Below, piece by piece: positions 9,098 to 16,492 of a stretch of DNA of 44,863 nucleotides (position 1 is its first letter; every line of letters begins with the position of its first letter). A model generated the notes under the pieces. That model made no database searches and was not told where the DNA came from. It saw only the letters and a program-made list of their open reading frames with translations. The translations under genes and the position numbers were made by a program. The stretch lies in assembly GCA_018061825.1 (NCBI GenBank), contig JAGOTK010000001.1:12837-57699 (forward strand). Reading direction: 5' to 3'. This DNA comes from Minisyncoccota bacterium. Lineage in GTDB: Bacteria; Patescibacteriota; Minisyncoccia; Phycocordibacterales; UBA5272.

Positions 9098-9280
9098 TTA
9101 TTTAATAAAAAGACCCAAAATAAAAGCAAAAATATTATCCAATTCAAAAAGAAATATTGCTACAAAAACAGAAATCAAAATCACAAGTATAGTGTGATTA
9201 ATGGTTGCTTTTTTTGTTGGCCATACAACATGAACCAACTCTGCTTTTACTGATTTTAAATAATTTATAATACTATTCAT
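9098..9280 (-). CDS. secE: Preprotein translocase subunit SecE
   Basis: 60 residues, the short single-pass form. The amphipathic N-terminal part ends with LVHVVWPTKKATINHT, the most conserved SecE stretch, followed by one membrane segment (ILVILISVFVAIFLFEL). It supports SecY in the SecYEG channel. The gene is 27 bp from nusG and starts that cluster. Confidence 0.95.
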   Translation of the reverse strand: MNSIINYLKSVKAELVHVVWPTKKATINHTILVILISVFVAIFLFELDNIFAFILGLFIK

Positions 9281-9345
9281 AATTTTTTCATTTTTAAAAC
9301 GCCTTTCCGGCGTCTTAAAATTATATATACAATATACTCTCTTTT

Positions 9346-9385
9346 AAAATAGAAGTCAAATATAAACCACTTCTATTTCTTTATT
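9346..9385 (-). terminator. Possible terminator of the 229-codon gene
   Basis: Minus-strand hairpin AATAGAAGT/ACTTCTATT followed by TTTTAAAA. A second hairpin (ACGCC/GGCGT) at about 9299-9315 lies just upstream of secE and may belong to its leader. Confidence 0.45.
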
Positions 9386-9388
9386 CTA

Positions 9389-10078
9389 TTATTTATCAAG
9401 ATTAGCTTTAGTAGACTTATAATCTCCTGCTTGGACAGCTTGTATATTATATTTTTTACGTCCTTTTTCGATCCTGTTAAAAAGTTTATCAGTATCGAGA
9501 TTAATAGCAAATTTAATTACTTGATGAAAGAATTTTTTATATTCATCTTTATTTCTAATATTATCAGCTCCTAGATATTTTTTAAGAACTGTCCTGACTC
9601 TTTTTTCTAGAGGTTCTTCCTCAGAAGCTTGTGAATAAACTAGATCTTTTACCTCATCATGCAATTTTGGCCATTTATTTTTAATATATCTATTAGGAAA
9701 TTCAAATTCTCCAAATATTATAGGTCCTGATTCTTTTTCGAGTTTGCTAGCAAATTTTTCTTTTTTGATTTTATTTATATTTTTTAATTCTCCCACTATT
9801 TCTGAAGAAGCCTCATCTATAGATTCTTTTGCAGCTTTACCACTACGATAAAGAGACTTGGTTTTTATTTTTTCTTCTTCTTTTTTATCTTTTTCAATAA
9901 ATTCATCAGCATCAATTTTATTTTCTATCTCCTTGTCTATTTCTTCTTTAGACTTTTTATATATATCTTGAGAATCATCTAAACCTAAAAGAGTCTTGAG
10001 ATGCTTTTCTGCAAAAGTTCTAATTTTATTTTCTACTTTTAATGCTTCTTTTTTATTTTTTAATTCTTCCACATCCAT
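9389..10078 (-). CDS. Uncharacterised charged protein, paralog of the 109-codon island ORF
   Basis: 229 residues, rich in Lys and Glu, no signal peptide or membrane segment. The first 130 residues look helical and coiled. The C-terminal part (from KWPKLHDEVKDL) contains EKRVRTVLKKYLGADNIR, the stretch KFAINLDTDKLFNRIEKGR and KKY. The same features, in the same order and spacing, occur in the ORF at 15139-15468 (EKRVREILKKHLGGELIR, RLAINLQTDKILYKIEKGR, AKY). I do not recognise the family. Lies 13 bp after the SIMPL gene, so probably in one operon with it. Confidence 0.75.
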   Translation of the reverse strand: MDVEELKNKKEALKVENKIRTFAEKHLKTLLGLDDSQDIYKKSKEEIDKEIENKIDADEFIEKDKKEEEKIKTKSLYRSGKAAKESIDEASSEIVGELKNINKIKKEKFASKLEKESGPIIFGEFEFPNRYIKNKWPKLHDEVKDLVYSQASEEEPLEKRVRTVLKKYLGADNIRNKDEYKKFFHQVIKFAINLDTDKLFNRIEKGRKKYNIQAVQAGDYKSTKANLDK

Positions 10079-10091
10079 GTATTTTTAAATA

Positions 10092-10925
10092 TTAATTATC
10101 AATTTCAAAAGTAATATATACATTTGAAGTTATCTTTTGCTCCCCTGCTGCTATATTTGGAGATGGAGATGCTTCAGAAACTCCAGAATCAAAAGATGTG
10201 GCCTTTAGCATCATCATAGGATACCCTCCTCCATTATCTTCAGAAAAAGAAATAATTTTATTTATTTTTACTCCTAAGGATTTCCCTAGAGATTTGGCTT
10301 TTTCTTTTGCATCTATTATAGCCTTATCTCTTGCTTCATCTTTTAATTTGTCTATATTGTCTAATTCAAAATTTGGACCAGAGACTTCTGTTATTTTTGA
10401 ATCAGCAATAATAGATAATACTTCAGATATATTTTTTGTATCTCTCACTTTTACATTTACAGATTCACTAGCCTCATATCCGGTGACAACATTTGTATTA
10501 CAAGATACTGCTGGATAAGTCATTGTCTGTACTTTTGAAGAGCAAGATTGTGTGCCGTATTTTGGATTTACCTGATAATTTGTAGTTTCTATATCTTTTT
10601 CTTCTACACCTAGAGATTTTAATTTAGAAAATACATTTCCTGTTACTGCAGCAATGTCTGATTGCATTTTCTGAGTATCTCCTGCTGTATCAGCTGAGCG
10701 TACTGTAAAAGTTATCACTCCTATATTTGGTACAGCTGAGATCTCTCCTTTACCTGATACAGTGATTGTGTGAGGATTAGTAGAGTTAGTATATATTTTT
10801 GTAGCATTAATTATGCCAAAATATATTGCTAAAAATATTATTAATAAAAAGATCAACTTTTTTCCTTTTCTTTTACAATTGCAATTTTTAGAATCTTGAT
10901 TGCATATTGGACATTTATTTTCCAT
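10092..10925 (-). CDS. SIMPL-domain membrane-anchored protein
   Basis: 277 residues. A short Cys-rich head CPICNQDSKNCNCKRKGKK (residues 5-23) comes before one membrane segment (LIFLLIIFLAIYFGIINA). The extracytoplasmic SIMPL domain (PF04402, formerly DUF541) follows: TITVSGKGEISAVPNIGVITFTV, later YEASESVNVKVRDT, and DEARDKAIIDAKEKAKSLGKSLGVKINKI. SIMPL proteins are common but poorly understood envelope proteins. The cysteine pairs at the cytoplasmic head suggest a small zinc ribbon; that is an inference. Confidence 0.88.
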   Translation of the reverse strand: MENKCPICNQDSKNCNCKRKGKKLIFLLIIFLAIYFGIINATKIYTNSTNPHTITVSGKGEISAVPNIGVITFTVRSADTAGDTQKMQSDIAAVTGNVFSKLKSLGVEEKDIETTNYQVNPKYGTQSCSSKVQTMTYPAVSCNTNVVTGYEASESVNVKVRDTKNISEVLSIIADSKITEVSGPNFELDNIDKLKDEARDKAIIDAKEKAKSLGKSLGVKINKIISFSEDNGGGYPMMMLKATSFDSGVSEASPSPNIAAGEQKITSNVYITFEIDN

Positions 10926-10999
10926 ATTTTTTAAGATTAATTTATTTTTGATAATATATATATTGTATCATGCAATAAATACTTCCTTAACATTTGAAC

Positions 11000-12010
11000 T
11001 TAATGAGAGATACTAGAAGACGCTATCAATTTTGATACAGCTTCACGATTTAAACATATATCATTTATAGCTGGAAAAGTAGATGAAGAGACATCTCTAA
11101 AACATACAGAATTTGAATTTATAATATTTAAAATAGTAGTAGTAGAGTAAGGTATCACGGTAGTAGTATTATCTGTATAATTAATTATAAATCCCGTAGA
11201 TGTAGCAGATACTGAGACTATTCCTCTACCATTTTTTCCAGCTGCTCCTTTTTGAGAAATATATTTTACTATTGTCTTACTAGATTGAGATGCTTCTTTA
11301 TAACTATTCAACTCACTTCTCAGACTTGATACTTCTTTCAATAAATTATCTAAAGTTGTAGAGGATAAATTATCAGAAATTGTGTCTGTCGATGATGAAA
11401 AATCATTTTCTGTAATTTTTTGTTTTGTATTTGGAATATTTTGTGTCTGGATGTTTACAGTTTGAGATTGTATATTTTCTTTTTCAAAAGAATTAAAAAC
11501 TTTACTAAAAAGATTTGGATACATATAAAGTACAGACAACACTATGAGTATTAAAATTAATATTATAGTAAAAATCTTTGCAGGTAATGTCTTTTTTGGT
11601 TTTTTATCTAAATCTTCTTCTATAATTGGAGTTGGAAGTGATATATTTTCTTTTTTGACGTCTTTTGTCTCTGGTACTATCAAGGAAGGCTCTTTTATTT
11701 CTGACACTATCAAAGGAGCTTCTTCTACTTTTTCTTCTTCTTTTGGTTTAATATTAAAAGAATAATTTTCCTGTTGAATTATTGGTTGAGTTTCTATTTT
11801 TACACTTTGATCGGGAGAAGGTGTATTTACTATAGGTGAAAATGCATTTGTCATACCACCAGCTCTTACTTTAAAAATTCTTATTCCTTCTATTATGTCC
11901 CCTTTATCCCAACCACTTGCAGACAAAAGAGTGCGAAGAGATTCTTCGTTTAAATTCCTATTTAAGCTCATGATACGATCCATTACATCTTCAATATTCT
12001 GAATAGTCAT
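11000..12010 (-). CDS. Membrane protein with UBA-like head and coiled-coil/collagen-like tail
   Basis: 336 residues, function not recognised. The head (about 1-50) is a compact helical segment, ESLRTLLSASGWDKGDIIEGIR, that resembles UBA/CUE-type three-helix folds. A Pro/Glu-rich linker leads to one membrane segment (IFTIILILILIVLSVLYMYP, about 147-166). The outer part has a coiled coil (LLKEVSSLRSELNSYKEA), a single collagen-like GAAGKNGRG stretch followed by VSVSATSTGFIINYTDNTTTVIPY, and a tail with two cysteines (CFRD...CLN). This is a surface-protein plan; the partner is unknown. About 75 bp separate it from the downstream SIMPL gene. Confidence 0.7.
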   Translation of the reverse strand: MTIQNIEDVMDRIMSLNRNLNEESLRTLLSASGWDKGDIIEGIRIFKVRAGGMTNAFSPIVNTPSPDQSVKIETQPIIQQENYSFNIKPKEEEKVEEAPLIVSEIKEPSLIVPETKDVKKENISLPTPIIEEDLDKKPKKTLPAKIFTIILILILIVLSVLYMYPNLFSKVFNSFEKENIQSQTVNIQTQNIPNTKQKITENDFSSSTDTISDNLSSTTLDNLLKEVSSLRSELNSYKEASQSSKTIVKYISQKGAAGKNGRGIVSVSATSTGFIINYTDNTTTVIPYSTTTILNIINSNSVCFRDVSSSTFPAINDICLNREAVSKLIASSSISH

Positions 12011-12138
12011 AGAATTAAGTGTATATTACACTTATCATTATATATCAAAGACCTTATAAATTCATAAAAATGTCATTATACTGTTGTGGAAAAATATTGA
12101 ATTATTCATACTTTTTATCTAAAAAGTAAAAATAAATT

Positions 12139-12166
12139 TTGTAATAAATAATATTTCTATTATAAT
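12139..12166 (+). promoter_or_regulatory. Promoter of the histidine phosphatase gene
   Basis: TTGTAA (12139-12144), 16-nt spacer, TATAAT (12161-12166), 17 bp before the ATG, so the leader is very short. Confidence 0.6.
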
Positions 12167-12183
12167 TAAAAAAATAAAAAAAT

Positions 12184-12957
12184 ATGTTTATAAAATACTA
12201 CTATCTAGTAAGACATGGTGAGACCATAATGAATAAAGAACACAAAAGACAAGGAGAAGAAGGAGCACTTTCTCCTAATGGGATAGCAGAAGTGGAAGAA
12301 GTAGCAAAAAGAATAGCTGGAATGAGAATTGATAAAATGTTTGTATCCCCTTTTGAAAGAACCAGAGAAACTGCAGGCATAATAAATTCACATATAAAAT
12401 TAAGTGAAGATAAAATAATCATAACCCCACTTTTAGGAGAAAGAAAAAATCCTACTAGTATAGTAGGTAAAACTTATGACGATCCAGAAGCTAAATCTTT
12501 TGTGGATATGATGGACAAAAGTATTCATGAGCCAGATCTTCGTATATCAGATGAGGAAAATTTTCAAGACCTAAAAAATAGAGCAATAGCTGCACAAAAA
12601 TATTTAATTGAAAATGGAGTAAAACGTAATCTGTGTGTTACTCATGGTATATTTTTAAAAATGTTTTTATCAACACTACTATATGGTGAGACTTTGACAG
12701 TAAGACAGTACGCAGAAATGGGTCTTTACAATTCTGCTGATAACGCTGCTTTAACCTTAATAAAATACGATCCAAAGAAAAAAATTCTTGGACCTATAAA
12801 AAAATTCTTTGATAATATTTTAGATGATAAAGAAGATTTAGATGAAGAAGAGCAAATAAAAAATATGAATAAGCCAATATTGGATAAGTATTCTCCTTGG
12901 GAGATCTTAGCCTACAATGACTATACTAGAGATGGACTTTCTAGATTAAAAATCTAA
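12184..12957 (+). CDS. Histidine phosphatase family protein
   Basis: 257 residues. The phosphatase domain begins at once: YYLVRHGETIMNKEH (nucleophile His in RHG), LSPNGIAEVEEVAKRI, MFVSPFERTRETAGII (conserved Arg), an acidic ENFQDLKNRA region and NLCVTHGIFLKMFL (second His in THG). The last 60 residues, acidic and ending SPWEILAYNDYTRDGLSRLKI, are outside the core fold. The substrate is unknown. It is the free-standing counterpart of the domain inserted into IleRS in this window. A hairpin terminator follows. Confidence 0.88.
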   Translation: MFIKYYYLVRHGETIMNKEHKRQGEEGALSPNGIAEVEEVAKRIAGMRIDKMFVSPFERTRETAGIINSHIKLSEDKIIITPLLGERKNPTSIVGKTYDDPEAKSFVDMMDKSIHEPDLRISDEENFQDLKNRAIAAQKYLIENGVKRNLCVTHGIFLKMFLSTLLYGETLTVRQYAEMGLYNSADNAALTLIKYDPKKKILGPIKKFFDNILDDKEDLDEEEQIKNMNKPILDKYSPWEILAYNDYTRDGLSRLKI

Positions 12958-12973
12958 TCTTTAAAATATTAAA

Positions 12974-12999
12974 ACTATCAAATATTTGATAGTTTTTTA
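12974..12999 (+). terminator. Terminator after the histidine phosphatase gene
   Basis: Perfect hairpin ACTATCAAAT/ATTTGATAGT followed by six T. Confidence 0.88.
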
Positions 13000-13015
13000 T
13001 TATGTTAAAAAGGTA

Positions 13016-13041
13016 TTGCTTTTTCTTTATTTTATGTTATA
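13016..13041 (+). promoter_or_regulatory. Promoter of the small basic protein gene
   Basis: Extended -10 TGTTATACT (TATACT at 13036-13041) with a weak TTGCTT at 13016-13021, spaced 14 nt. Confidence 0.5.
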
Positions 13042-13080
13042 CTGACAACAGATAGTTTTTTTATTTTTAATCTAAAAAAA

Positions 13081-13236
13081 ATGTTTATGTCTAGTTTTGC
13101 AAGAGAATTAACAAGAGAAAAAAAAGTTAAAAAAGGTGTATCTAGAAAAAAAAGAGAGACCCCTCGTAAACCTAAAAAACAAGATGTTTTGATTCCAAAA
13201 AAAGTGACTGAAAAGAAAATTAGAAAAGCTGCTTAA
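13081..13236 (+). CDS. Small, very basic hypothetical protein (51 residues)
   Basis: The ORF begins MFMSSFARELTREKKVKK and ends KKVTEKKIRKAA; ATG 13087 is an alternative start. About 40% of residues are Lys or Arg, and there is no hydrophobic segment. It has its own promoter and terminator between two unrelated genes, which supports a real gene. Composition suggests nucleic-acid or ribosome binding, as for small basic ribosome-associated proteins, but I recognise no family. Confidence 0.65.
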   Translation: MFMSSFARELTREKKVKKGVSRKKRETPRKPKKQDVLIPKKVTEKKIRKAA

Positions 13237-13250
13237 AAACTATTTTTGGA

Positions 13251-13283
13251 AAAAATCCCTGTATTGATCTACAGGGATTTTTT
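13251..13283. terminator. Bidirectional terminator
   Basis: AAAATCCCTGTA/TACAGGGATTTT hairpin with A-run and T-run between the convergent small basic gene and msrA. Confidence 0.88.
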
Positions 13284-13285
13284 AT

Positions 13286-13774
13286 TTATTTTAAATAACT
13301 ATCAAAATAAATAGCATGACAAGTATATCCATTTGGATTTTTTAATAAATAATCTTGATGATAATCTTCAGCTTTATAAAATTTTACAAATGGCTCAAGA
13401 GTAGTGACTACTGGATTCTGCCAACGCTTAGATTTATTTACTATATTTATAAATTCTTCTGCTTCTTTTTTTTCTTCTTCATTTTGATAAAAAATAGCAG
13501 ATCTATAAGAGTTTCCTATATCACCCCCTTGCTGATTTAAAGTTGTAGGATTATGGATCTGAAAGAAAAAGTCTAAAAGATTTTTACATGAAGTCTTTTC
13601 TGTATCGTATTCTATTTCTAATGCTTCTGCATGGCCTGTATGATTTTCATATGTTGGATTTCCTACTTTTCCTCCTGTATATCCCACTTCAGTATTTACT
13701 ACTCCATTTTGCTTTCTTATTAAATCTTCTAATCCCCAAAAACATCCTCCAGCTAAAATTATTTTTTTGATCAT
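13286..13774 (-). CDS. msrA: Peptide methionine (S)-S-oxide reductase MsrA
   Basis: 162 residues, full length. Repairs the S epimer of methionine sulfoxide in proteins. The active site GGCFWG has catalytic Cys11; conserved GYTGGKVGNPTYENHTGHAEALEIEYD and the late YHQDYLLKNPNGY are present. msrB lies 34 bp upstream on the same strand, so the pair handles both epimers. Confidence 0.96.
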   Translation of the reverse strand: MIKKIILAGGCFWGLEDLIRKQNGVVNTEVGYTGGKVGNPTYENHTGHAEALEIEYDTEKTSCKNLLDFFFQIHNPTTLNQQGGDIGNSYRSAIFYQNEEEKKEAEEFINIVNKSKRWQNPVVTTLEPFVKFYKAEDYHQDYLLKNPNGYTCHAIYFDSYLK

Positions 13775-13808
13775 AAATTTGTATCCAAGTTTTTTAAATT
13801 ATTATTTA

Positions 13809-14177
13809 TCAATATTTTTTATTTACCTGGTATAAATTCATTGAAATAGAATTTACACAATGACGAATATTTTTATCTGTAAAATTTTCGCCTACAAATA
13901 TATGTCCTAGATGTCCATCACATTTTGCGCAAGCTATCTCTTGGCCATACATAGAATCAATATATGAATCTCTTTTAATAGCATCTTCTATCTCAGCATC
14001 AAAGCTTGGCCAGCCACAAGTAGATTCAAATTTATCTTTTGAATTATAAAGTGGAGCATTACATTGTCTGCAGACATACACTCCTGTCTCTTTATTATTT
14101 ACATATTCACCAATAAAAGGTGCTTCTGTACCTTTATCTATTATTACTTTTTTTTCTTCTTGATTTAATTGATTCAT
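13809..14177 (-). CDS. msrB: Peptide methionine (R)-S-oxide reductase MsrB
   Basis: 122 residues. Zinc site Cys36/Cys39 (CRQC) and Cys83/Cys86 (CAKC); catalytic Cys107 in RHCVNS, with FESTCGWPSFD carrying Cys54, the position of the resolving cysteine. Reduces the R epimer of methionine sulfoxide. First gene of the msrB-msrA pair, divergent from the CHC2 protein gene. Confidence 0.96.
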   Translation of the reverse strand: MNQLNQEEKKVIIDKGTEAPFIGEYVNNKETGVYVCRQCNAPLYNSKDKFESTCGWPSFDAEIEDAIKRDSYIDSMYGQEIACAKCDGHLGHIFVGENFTDKNIRHCVNSISMNLYQVNKKY

Positions 14178-14261
14178 ATTTTAATTTTAACATTTAATGT
14201 ATTTATTAGAAAATAAATTAAAATAAAATATCGATTTGCAAAATAAAAATTATTTACTATA

Positions 14262-14678
14262 ATGAACCCAGTTAAAAATAGTACTATGATAAAAAAGTGG
14301 TCATCTAGATGGACAGATACCAGTATATACAAGACAAAAGAAATTATACTTTCAGTTGTTGGGAGCAGAGTAAGAGATTTAAAGCCTTCAAATAAAGCCT
14401 GTACATACTATGTGTGCACTTGCCCTTTTCATAAAGAAAAGACACCTTCTTTTAATCTTTATTATAATAAATTTTTAAAAGGATGGGGCTATAAATGTCT
14501 TGGTTGTGGGACCTCTGGTGACGTATTTACATTTTTAATGAAGCTTGATAGATGTGAATTTTGGGATGTGTTAAAATTTATTAAAAAAAATTTTACAAAA
14601 CAAAATCCAAAATATTTTCCCTGTTCATTCTCTTCATTAAGATATACACAACTAGAAATACCTTTTCCTCCTTGTTAA
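14262..14678 (+). CDS. Stand-alone CHC2 zinc-finger (DnaG N-terminal-like) protein
   Basis: 138 residues. The core CPFHKEKTPSFNLYYNKFLKGWGYKCLGCGTSGDVFTFLM is the zinc-binding domain of bacterial DnaG primases, with ligands Cys54, His57, Cys79 and Cys82. No Toprim or helicase-binding domain follows; after about residue 112 a short tail ends CSFSSLRYTQLEIPFPPC. In DnaG this domain reads template DNA. Alone it could be a primase accessory, a phage or plasmid type factor, or a remnant. It has its own terminator and adjoins the accessory island. MIKKW (residue 9) is an alternative start. Confidence 0.85.
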   Translation: MNPVKNSTMIKKWSSRWTDTSIYKTKEIILSVVGSRVRDLKPSNKACTYYVCTCPFHKEKTPSFNLYYNKFLKGWGYKCLGCGTSGDVFTFLMKLDRCEFWDVLKFIKKNFTKQNPKYFPCSFSSLRYTQLEIPFPPC

Positions 14679-14699
14679 CTTCTTTGATACTGAGTAACA

Positions 14700-14728
14700 A
14701 AATCCTGCCTTTTTGGCAGGATTTTTTC
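14700..14728 (+). terminator. Terminator of the CHC2 gene
   Basis: AATCCTGCC/GGCAGGATT hairpin followed by six T. Confidence 0.88.
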
Positions 14729-14806
14729 ATTTAATCTTCAGTTTATGCTTTCGCAAATTTTGTCGATTAATTATTTAATATCATATTGTGCTAGATAATA
14801 CAAATA

Positions 14807-14831
14807 AAAAAACCCTTCAAAGAAGGATTTT
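14807..14831 (-). terminator. Terminator of the minus-strand accessory island
   Basis: Minus-strand CCTTC-TTT-GAAGG followed by GTTTTTTT. It closes the transcript arriving from 15139 and beyond. Confidence 0.75.
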
Positions 14832-14834
14832 TAA

Positions 14835-15138
14835 TAACACTAATTTTTTAAAATCTCTAGCTCAAAAAGTAACTACGACTTTTTGGACTACAGATTTTTA
14901 AGGAAAATTCAATACTGATCAGATATCTAAAACCTTACCAGAGGATAATCTACTGTACTTCAATTATCTTTACTTGGGTTTTTTCTTATACTTTTATAAG
15001 CAAATACGATCACGAGGTCTTCTCATGTATATTTTTTTGAATGAGCAAATATTTTTCACTATCAATCTACAAATTTTATGAATTTATAAACTGAATAATG
15101 TGGACGAATTTATAATTAGGCTTCGTCCTTTCTCCTTT
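14835..15138 (-). other. Structured 3' region of the island transcript without a clear gene
   Basis: No ORF longer than ten codons. Seen on the minus strand: the first copy of the duplicated module (15033-15135), a ten-codon ORF MRRPRDRICL starting at ATG 15026, the hairpin CTTATA/TATAAG, and a nested hairpin in which AAAATCT/AGATTTT encloses CAAAAAGT/ACTTTTTG (about 14838-14890). Might be a decayed gene downstream of a duplicated leader, or a structured 3' UTR. Confidence 0.5.
15033..15135. repeat. Duplicated ~95-bp module, copy 1
   Basis: Shares with copy 2 (16229-16325) an identical 37-bp core (15092-15128) and then diverged flanks with indels: TTGATAGTGAA, TTTGCTCATT and an ATG at matching distance. 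The core holds the inverted repeat GGACGAA/TTCGTCC (15102-15128). Confidence 0.85.
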
Positions 15139-15468
15139 CTAATCCTCTGACTCTCTAGAAATTCTCCCTTTCGAATGTCTAGCTTCACCATATTTTGCTC
15201 GACCTTTTTCGATTTTATACAAAATCTTATCTGTCTGCAAATTTATAGCTAATCTGAGAGCATCTTTGAAAAACTTCGTGTATTCAGGATTAGTTCTAAT
15301 CAGCTCACCTCCCAAATGCTTTTTTAGAATCTCTCTAACTCTTTTTTCAAAAGGTTTTTCTAATTCGACTGGCTCTTTAACTTCGGCTTGGATATCCTTA
15401 TAAATTTCAGGCCAGAGATTTTTTATTGCAACAGGTACTGCTATTTGATCACTATTACTGTTATACAT
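15139..15468 (-). CDS. Uncharacterised 109-residue protein, paralog of the 229-residue protein
   Basis: It shares with the gene at 9389-10078 the stretch from LWPEIYKD to the C-terminus: EKRVREILKKHLGGELIR, EYTKFFKDALRLAINLQTDK, YKIEKGRAKYG. It lacks that protein's N-terminal 130 residues. No family is recognised. The leader contains TTGTTCATT 21 nt before the ATG, a motif repeated ahead of other ORFs of this island, and a hammerhead ribozyme ends 33 nt before the ATG. The same frame continues after its TAG stop into the conserved part of the duplicated module. Confidence 0.7.
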   Translation of the reverse strand: MYNSNSDQIAVPVAIKNLWPEIYKDIQAEVKEPVELEKPFEKRVREILKKHLGGELIRTNPEYTKFFKDALRLAINLQTDKILYKIEKGRAKYGEARHSKGRISRESED

Positions 15469-15500
15469 ATAATAAGTTTTAATTTTTCAATGAACAATTT

Positions 15501-15551
15501 TCTGTTTCGTCTTTTTAGACTCATCAGTCGAAATACACATCTCGAGACAGA
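15501..15551 (-). ncRNA. Type III hammerhead ribozyme
   Basis: The minus strand carries the whole core. Stem III is 5 bp, TCTGT with ACAGA (closing A-U pair next to the core). The cleavage triplet is GTC, with the cut after C at 15546. Stem I is TCGA/TCGA around a 10-nt loop. The core CTGATGA is followed by stem II GTCT-AAAA-AGAC, then GAAA. Every invariant core nucleotide of the hammerhead consensus is present. Self-cleavage would separate the upstream message from the 109-residue ORF mRNA, leaving a 5'-hydroxyl. Stem III is short; many natural type III forms share this. Activity is predicted, not shown. Confidence 0.9.
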
Positions 15552-15666
15552 TAGAGAATTAAAAAATTCTCTGATTTTTTTCAGTTTCAAGATGTTTACT
15601 CATCTTAGCCAGCAGGATATTACTTACTATTGTTCAGTTCACCTTGTTTGGACTTTTCCTAGACGT

Positions 15667-15945
15667 TTAGACTACTCTGACATTGACACCTAATGCTTCT
15701 TGAAGATACACATCTATTGTGATACCTTCTTTTGGCATTGGTAATCCTATGTCAGCCACGGTCCTACTATCATTCACGATAACGTCATTATTGATTCCTC
15801 TGCGATGCAAAGTCTCACTAACGAACCTTATGCGTGACTGACAGATAGGGCAGTCAATGTGTCCGGCAGAAACTTGGAGAAATAATTTCCCGTCCTTCTC
15901 ATACACACTTCGTGGATTAGCCCAGTCTGCGATATACACTCTCAT
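15667..15945 (-). CDS. Uncharacterised 92-residue protein with a CPIC motif
   Basis: The ORF begins MRVYIADWANPRSVYEKDG and has HIDCPICQSRIRFVSETLHRRGI at about 34-56. The CxxC followed by a helix and RGI faintly resembles thioredoxin- or glutaredoxin-fold proteins, or a zinc knuckle missing its second half, but the match is weak and I name no family. It ends in a beta-like stretch GVNVRVV. Lies between the 74-residue ORF and the hammerhead on the island transcript. Its leader lacks the TTGTTCATT motif seen before its neighbours. Confidence 0.55.
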   Translation of the reverse strand: MRVYIADWANPRSVYEKDGKLFLQVSAGHIDCPICQSRIRFVSETLHRRGINNDVIVNDSRTVADIGLPMPKEGITIDVYLQEALGVNVRVV

Positions 15946-15997
15946 AGTTGGAAAGCTTTGTTGACGATTTTACTATTAGGCACGTCTTCTCCTTTGT

Positions 15998-16222
15998 TTA
16001 TTTTTTTAAATTCTCTGGAGTTTTACATCCAGCAAAGTTAAACAAAACTTTGTTACCGCCTGTTGTTTGGCTAGGTAATATTGCACCAAGCAATACTTTC
16101 ATACCTTCGATGAAATTTTCAACTTCTTCTTCTGAAGCTTTTTCTATTTCATCCCCTGATACAGAAAGTACAACTGTCTTACCATAGCGATCTGCTTTTT
16201 CGCTATCAAATGTATATTGCAT
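15998..16222 (-). CDS. Uncharacterised 74-residue protein
   Basis: I start at ATG 16222 (MQYTFDSEKADRYGK). A TTG at 16261 is in frame, but the TTGTTCATT leader motif lies 13 nt before the ATG, at the same distance as in the duplicate copy. The product is acidic in the middle (DEIEKASEEEVENFIEGMKVLL) with a beta-like end GGNKVLFNFAGCKTPENLKK. No membrane segment or family recognised. First clear ORF of the island transcript after the structured region; the 92-codon ORF follows 52 bp after its stop. Confidence 0.55.
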   Translation of the reverse strand: MQYTFDSEKADRYGKTVVLSVSGDEIEKASEEEVENFIEGMKVLLGAILPSQTTGGNKVLFNFAGCKTPENLKK

Positions 16223-16228
16223 ATTCTT

Positions 16229-16325
16229 AATTTTAAATGAACAAATTTTCTTCACTATCAATCCACAAACTTCTTTATGAATTGAATAATGTGGACGAAT
16301 TTATAATTAGGCTTCGTCCATTCTC
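16229..16325. repeat. Duplicated ~95-bp module, copy 2
   Basis: Identical 37-bp core at 16283-16319, inverted repeat GGACGAA/TTCGTCC at 16293-16319. Read on the minus strand it ends with TTTGTTCATT and the ATG of the 74-residue ORF, so it acts as that gene's leader. Confidence 0.85.
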
Positions 16326-16429
16326 CCTCCCTGGCTTTCATCTGCAGATGTGGGTATACCAGAACCCTATTATATGTACTACAGCTTTTACAAAAGCTTC
16401 TCCTTATAAATTTTTCTACGACTTGATAA

Positions 16430-16492
16430 TTATTTATAAAACACTATCAAATTTTCTTGAACCAAAATATTAAAATTCCAAGTATGGTACAT
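16430..16492 (-). CDS. Possible 20-residue peptide behind the island leader motif
   Basis: ATG 16492 begins MYHTWNFNILVQENLIVFYK and stops at TAA. It would be ignored except that TTGTTCATT (16511-16519) and AAAATTAA precede it as before the 74- and 109-residue ORFs. Low confidence. Confidence 0.25.
   Translation of the reverse strand: MYHTWNFNILVQENLIVFYK

Noticed and set aside
13355-13770. Plus-strand frames over msrA
   Set aside because: Antisense shadows; msrA has full active-site motifs.
15092-15128. Stop-codon readthrough of the 109-residue ORF into the duplicated module
   Set aside because: The core is in frame after TAG, but the two cores are identical in nucleotides, so frame agreement is not independent evidence for translation.
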